DNA of 11,161 bases from Brevundimonas sp. (GTDB lineage Bacteria > Pseudomonadota > Alphaproteobacteria > Caulobacterales > Caulobacteraceae), in NCBI GenBank assembly GCA_022712235.1, contig JALAGW010000197.1:1-11161 (forward strand), read 5' to 3'. Below the pieces are notes generated by a model that was given only the letters and a program-made list of their open reading frames with translations, was not told where the DNA came from and ran no database searches. A program made the position numbers and the translations under genes. Of this stretch, positions 10,015-11,161 are shown piece after piece (within the stretch, counting starts at the first letter, position 1; each line of letters begins with the position of its first letter).

Positions 10015-10038
10015 TCGTATAAAGATATCCTTATACGA
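10015..10038. promoter_or_regulatory. Candidate SahR operator: 24-bp near-perfect palindrome
   Basis: The half-sites TCGTATAA (10015-10022) and TTATACGA (10031-10038) are exact reverse complements around a self-complementary GATATC core (10024-10029). Only the pair 10023/10030 (A and C) breaks the symmetry. It is AT-rich within a GC-rich genome, lies 3 bp upstream of the regulator ATG, and overlaps the candidate -10. A winged-helix dimer bound here would block transcription of the whole met operon. That the operon's own regulator binds it is inference. Confidence 0.8.
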
Positions 10039-10050
10039 TTATGCAAGCAA
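10022..10050 (-). promoter_or_regulatory. Candidate promoter of the sahR-metF-metH operon
   Basis: On the minus strand TTGCTT (10045-10050) and TATCTT (10022-10027) are separated by 17 nt, each matching the sigma-70 consensus at 4 of 6 positions. Initiation about 7 nt downstream would fall within a few bases of the ATG at 10011, giving a leaderless or nearly leaderless mRNA. This fits the lack of a Shine-Dalgarno at usable distance. TATAAG, slightly upstream, is an alternative -10 but has no good -35. The -10 lies inside the palindrome. Confidence 0.5.
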
Positions 10051-10180
10051 AAACTGACCGCGCGCGAGGGTGATCGCCTGTCACGCTGCATGGATCGTTC
10101 GCAACTTGAGCGCTGTAGAACGGGGGTCTGCTTTCTTCCCCATCCTATGGGAATTGGATCGGCGGTTAAGCCGACGGGCC
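10039..10180. other. Upstream flank of the met operon, no gene seen
   Basis: Beyond the promoter candidate I see no credible coding sequence here and no recognisable SAM, SAH or cobalamin riboswitch. An imperfect hairpin, TTCCC-C-AT / AT-GGGAA, spans 10136-10153. A smaller one, CGGC/GCCG around GGTTAA, spans 10160-10173. Both may belong with the neighbouring repeat. Confidence 0.4.
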
Positions 10181-10259
10181 GGAGGGGGCGACTCGACGGC
10201 TGACGTTTGCGCTGCCCCCTCCACCACTTCGTGGTCCCCCTCCCCATAAAATGGGGAGG
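10181..10259. repeat. Composite palindromic intergenic repeat-like element
   Basis: Three nested or adjacent inverted repeats lie between the dehydrogenase stop and the met operon: GGAGGGGGC/GCCCCCTCC (10181-10189, 10214-10222), ACCAC/GTGGT with loop TTC (10223-10235), and CCTCCCCAT/ATGGGGAGG with loop AAA (10239-10259). CCCCCTCC-type palindromes with a TTCG-like central loop resemble dispersed intergenic elements I associate with Caulobacterales and related alphaproteobacteria. Copy number cannot be judged from this single instance. No T-run follows on either strand, so it is not a standard terminator, although it may end dehydrogenase transcripts. Confidence 0.55.
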
Positions 10260-10271
10260 AAAGAGCCTTGC

Positions 10272-11161
10272 TCAGCTCTCGACGGGCGTTTTCAGCGGCT
10301 CGCCCGCGAAATGGGCGGACAGGTTCTGGAGCAGCAGCATCAGCATCCCCTGAACCGCCTCGGTCGTGGCGCCGGCGGTGTGGGGCGTCAGGACGGTGTT
10401 GGGCACGCCGGCCCACCGCGCGGCGTCGGTCGGCTCGGTCTCGAAAACATCCAGGGCGGCGCCGCCGAGCCGCCCGTCGCGCAGGGCGGCGATGACGGCG
10501 TCCTCATCCACCAGCTGGCCGCGCGCGACATTGACCAGCAGGCCGGTCGGACCGAGCGCTTCGATCACCTCGGCCGAGATCAGGCCGCGATTGGTTTCAT
10601 CCGCGCGGCAGGCGACGACCAGAACGTCCGAGGTGCGGGCCAGGTCGAGCAGGCTGTCGGCGCGGGGCCAGGCGGCTTCCTTGGCGCGCGGCGCCCACCA
10701 TTGGACGGTCATGCGCATGACCTCGGCGCGGCGGGCCACGGCCTCGCCGATGGCTCCCAGGCCGACGACGCCGATCGTCTGTCCGCCCAGGGAGGGGGTG
10801 ATGGTCTTGGACGCCGGGGTCCAGTCGCCTGCGCGCAGTTGACGGTCGCCCTCGGTGATCTGACGGCGCGCCGCCAGGATCAGGCCGATGGCGTGGTCGG
10901 CGACGTCTTCGTGGTTGATGGCCGGGGCGTGGGTGACAGGCAGACCGCGCGCGCGACACCACTCCACGTCGATGCCGTCATAGCCCGAGGTGAAACAGGC
11001 GATCAGCGACAGGTTGGGCAAACGCCCGATCAGGTCCTTGTCCAGCTCGAACTCGCCCGCGACGACCAGAACGCGCACGTCGGCGGCGGCCTCGATCGGC
11101 GGCCCCTCCCAGAAGCGATAGACGTCATAGGCGCCCTCGAGGAAGACGCTGAGCGGCGCGA
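10272..11161 (-). CDS. D-isomer-specific 2-hydroxyacid dehydrogenase (partial, N-terminus beyond window)
   Basis: This frame has 295 complete codons and stays open to the right edge, so the true start lies outside. The first in-window GTG (11078) is internal, because the 27 residues before it (LEGAYDVYRFWEGPP and on) match the usual N-terminal substrate-domain style. The enzyme would reduce a 2-keto acid, or oxidise a D-2-hydroxy acid, with NAD(P)H in the cytosol. The Rossmann signature GVVGLGAIGEAVA is present. The catalytic triad is intact: Arg in LVNVARG (fragment residue 213), Glu in DVFETEP (242) and His in TPHTAGAT (260). ITEGDRQLRAGDW is a typical pre-Rossmann helix. The closest named relatives by pattern are glyoxylate/hydroxypyruvate reductases, but substrate and cofactor preference cannot be fixed. 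It is separated from the met operon by 260 bp of operator and repeat DNA, so it is a different transcription unit. Confidence 0.9.
   Translation of the reverse strand, partial: APLSVFLEGAYDVYRFWEGPPIEAAADVRVLVVAGEFELDKDLIGRLPNLSLIACFTSGYDGIDVEWCRARGLPVTHAPAINHEDVADHAIGLILAARRQITEGDRQLRAGDWTPASKTITPSLGGQTIGVVGLGAIGEAVARRAEVMRMTVQWWAPRAKEAAWPRADSLLDLARTSDVLVVACRADETNRGLISAEVIEALGPTGLLVNVARGQLVDEDAVIAALRDGRLGGAALDVFETEPTDAARWAGVPNTVLTPHTAGATTEAVQGMLMLLLQNLSAHFAGEPLKTPVES

Noticed and set aside
10039..10180. Possible SAM, SAH or cobalamin riboswitch upstream of the met operon
   Set aside because: I found none of the expected conserved cores or nested helices, and the best promoter lies downstream of this stretch, so it would not be transcribed into the mRNA leader.
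10239..10259. CCTCCCCAT/ATGGGGAGG hairpin as the dehydrogenase terminator
   Set aside because: The stem is convincing, but what follows on the minus strand is G-rich rather than a T-run. It was treated as part of the repeat element instead.
10008..10416. Small minus-strand frames across the repeat and met operator
   Set aside because: They read through palindromic repeat DNA and the operator, are Arg/Pro-rich, and overlap the dehydrogenase 3' end; no start signals.

Overview
The window is high-GC DNA with dense, strongly GC3-biased genes, a large TonB-dependent receptor, a methionine synthase encoded as two adjacent genes, and an ArsR/methyltransferase fusion regulator heading the met genes. 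This combination suggests an alphaproteobacterium of the Caulobacterales, most likely Brevundimonas or a close relative. That assignment is inferred from gene content and sequence style, not from a marker gene.

Layout. (1) Positions 1-775, minus strand: a small secreted protein of unknown function, followed 4 nt later by the start of a DUF442/TIGR01244-type phosphatase-like protein that runs off the left edge. (2) Positions 776-1052: a 277-bp divergent intergenic region. (3) Positions 1053-4064, plus strand: a 1003-residue TonB-dependent outer-membrane receptor with a TTG start and near-ideal Shine-Dalgarno, closed by a textbook intrinsic terminator (12-bp perfect stem, TTCG loop, T6). (4) Positions 4119-4325: a hairpin-rich intergenic stretch where the convergent receptor and met units end. 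(5) Positions 4326-10011, minus strand: a tightly packed four-gene operon in the order sahR-like regulator, metF, metH N-terminal half, metH C-terminal half, with junctions TGATG, TAAATG and TGATG. (6) Positions 10012-10271: an operator/promoter region plus a palindromic intergenic repeat. (7) Positions 10272-11161, minus strand: a D-2-hydroxyacid dehydrogenase cut by the right edge.

The operon forms a coherent metabolic unit. MetF makes 5-methyltetrahydrofolate, and the two MetH polypeptides use it to methylate homocysteine to methionine through cobalamin. The first gene fuses an ArsR winged helix to a SAM-methyltransferase fold, the architecture of the SahR family of S-adenosylhomocysteine-responsive repressors. 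A 24-bp near-perfect palindrome centred on GATATC lies 3 bp upstream of its start codon and overlaps the best promoter candidate. This points to an autoregulated, SAH-controlled SAM-cycle operon, probably transcribed with little or no leader. I saw no riboswitch, CRISPR array, tRNA, rRNA or insertion sequence.
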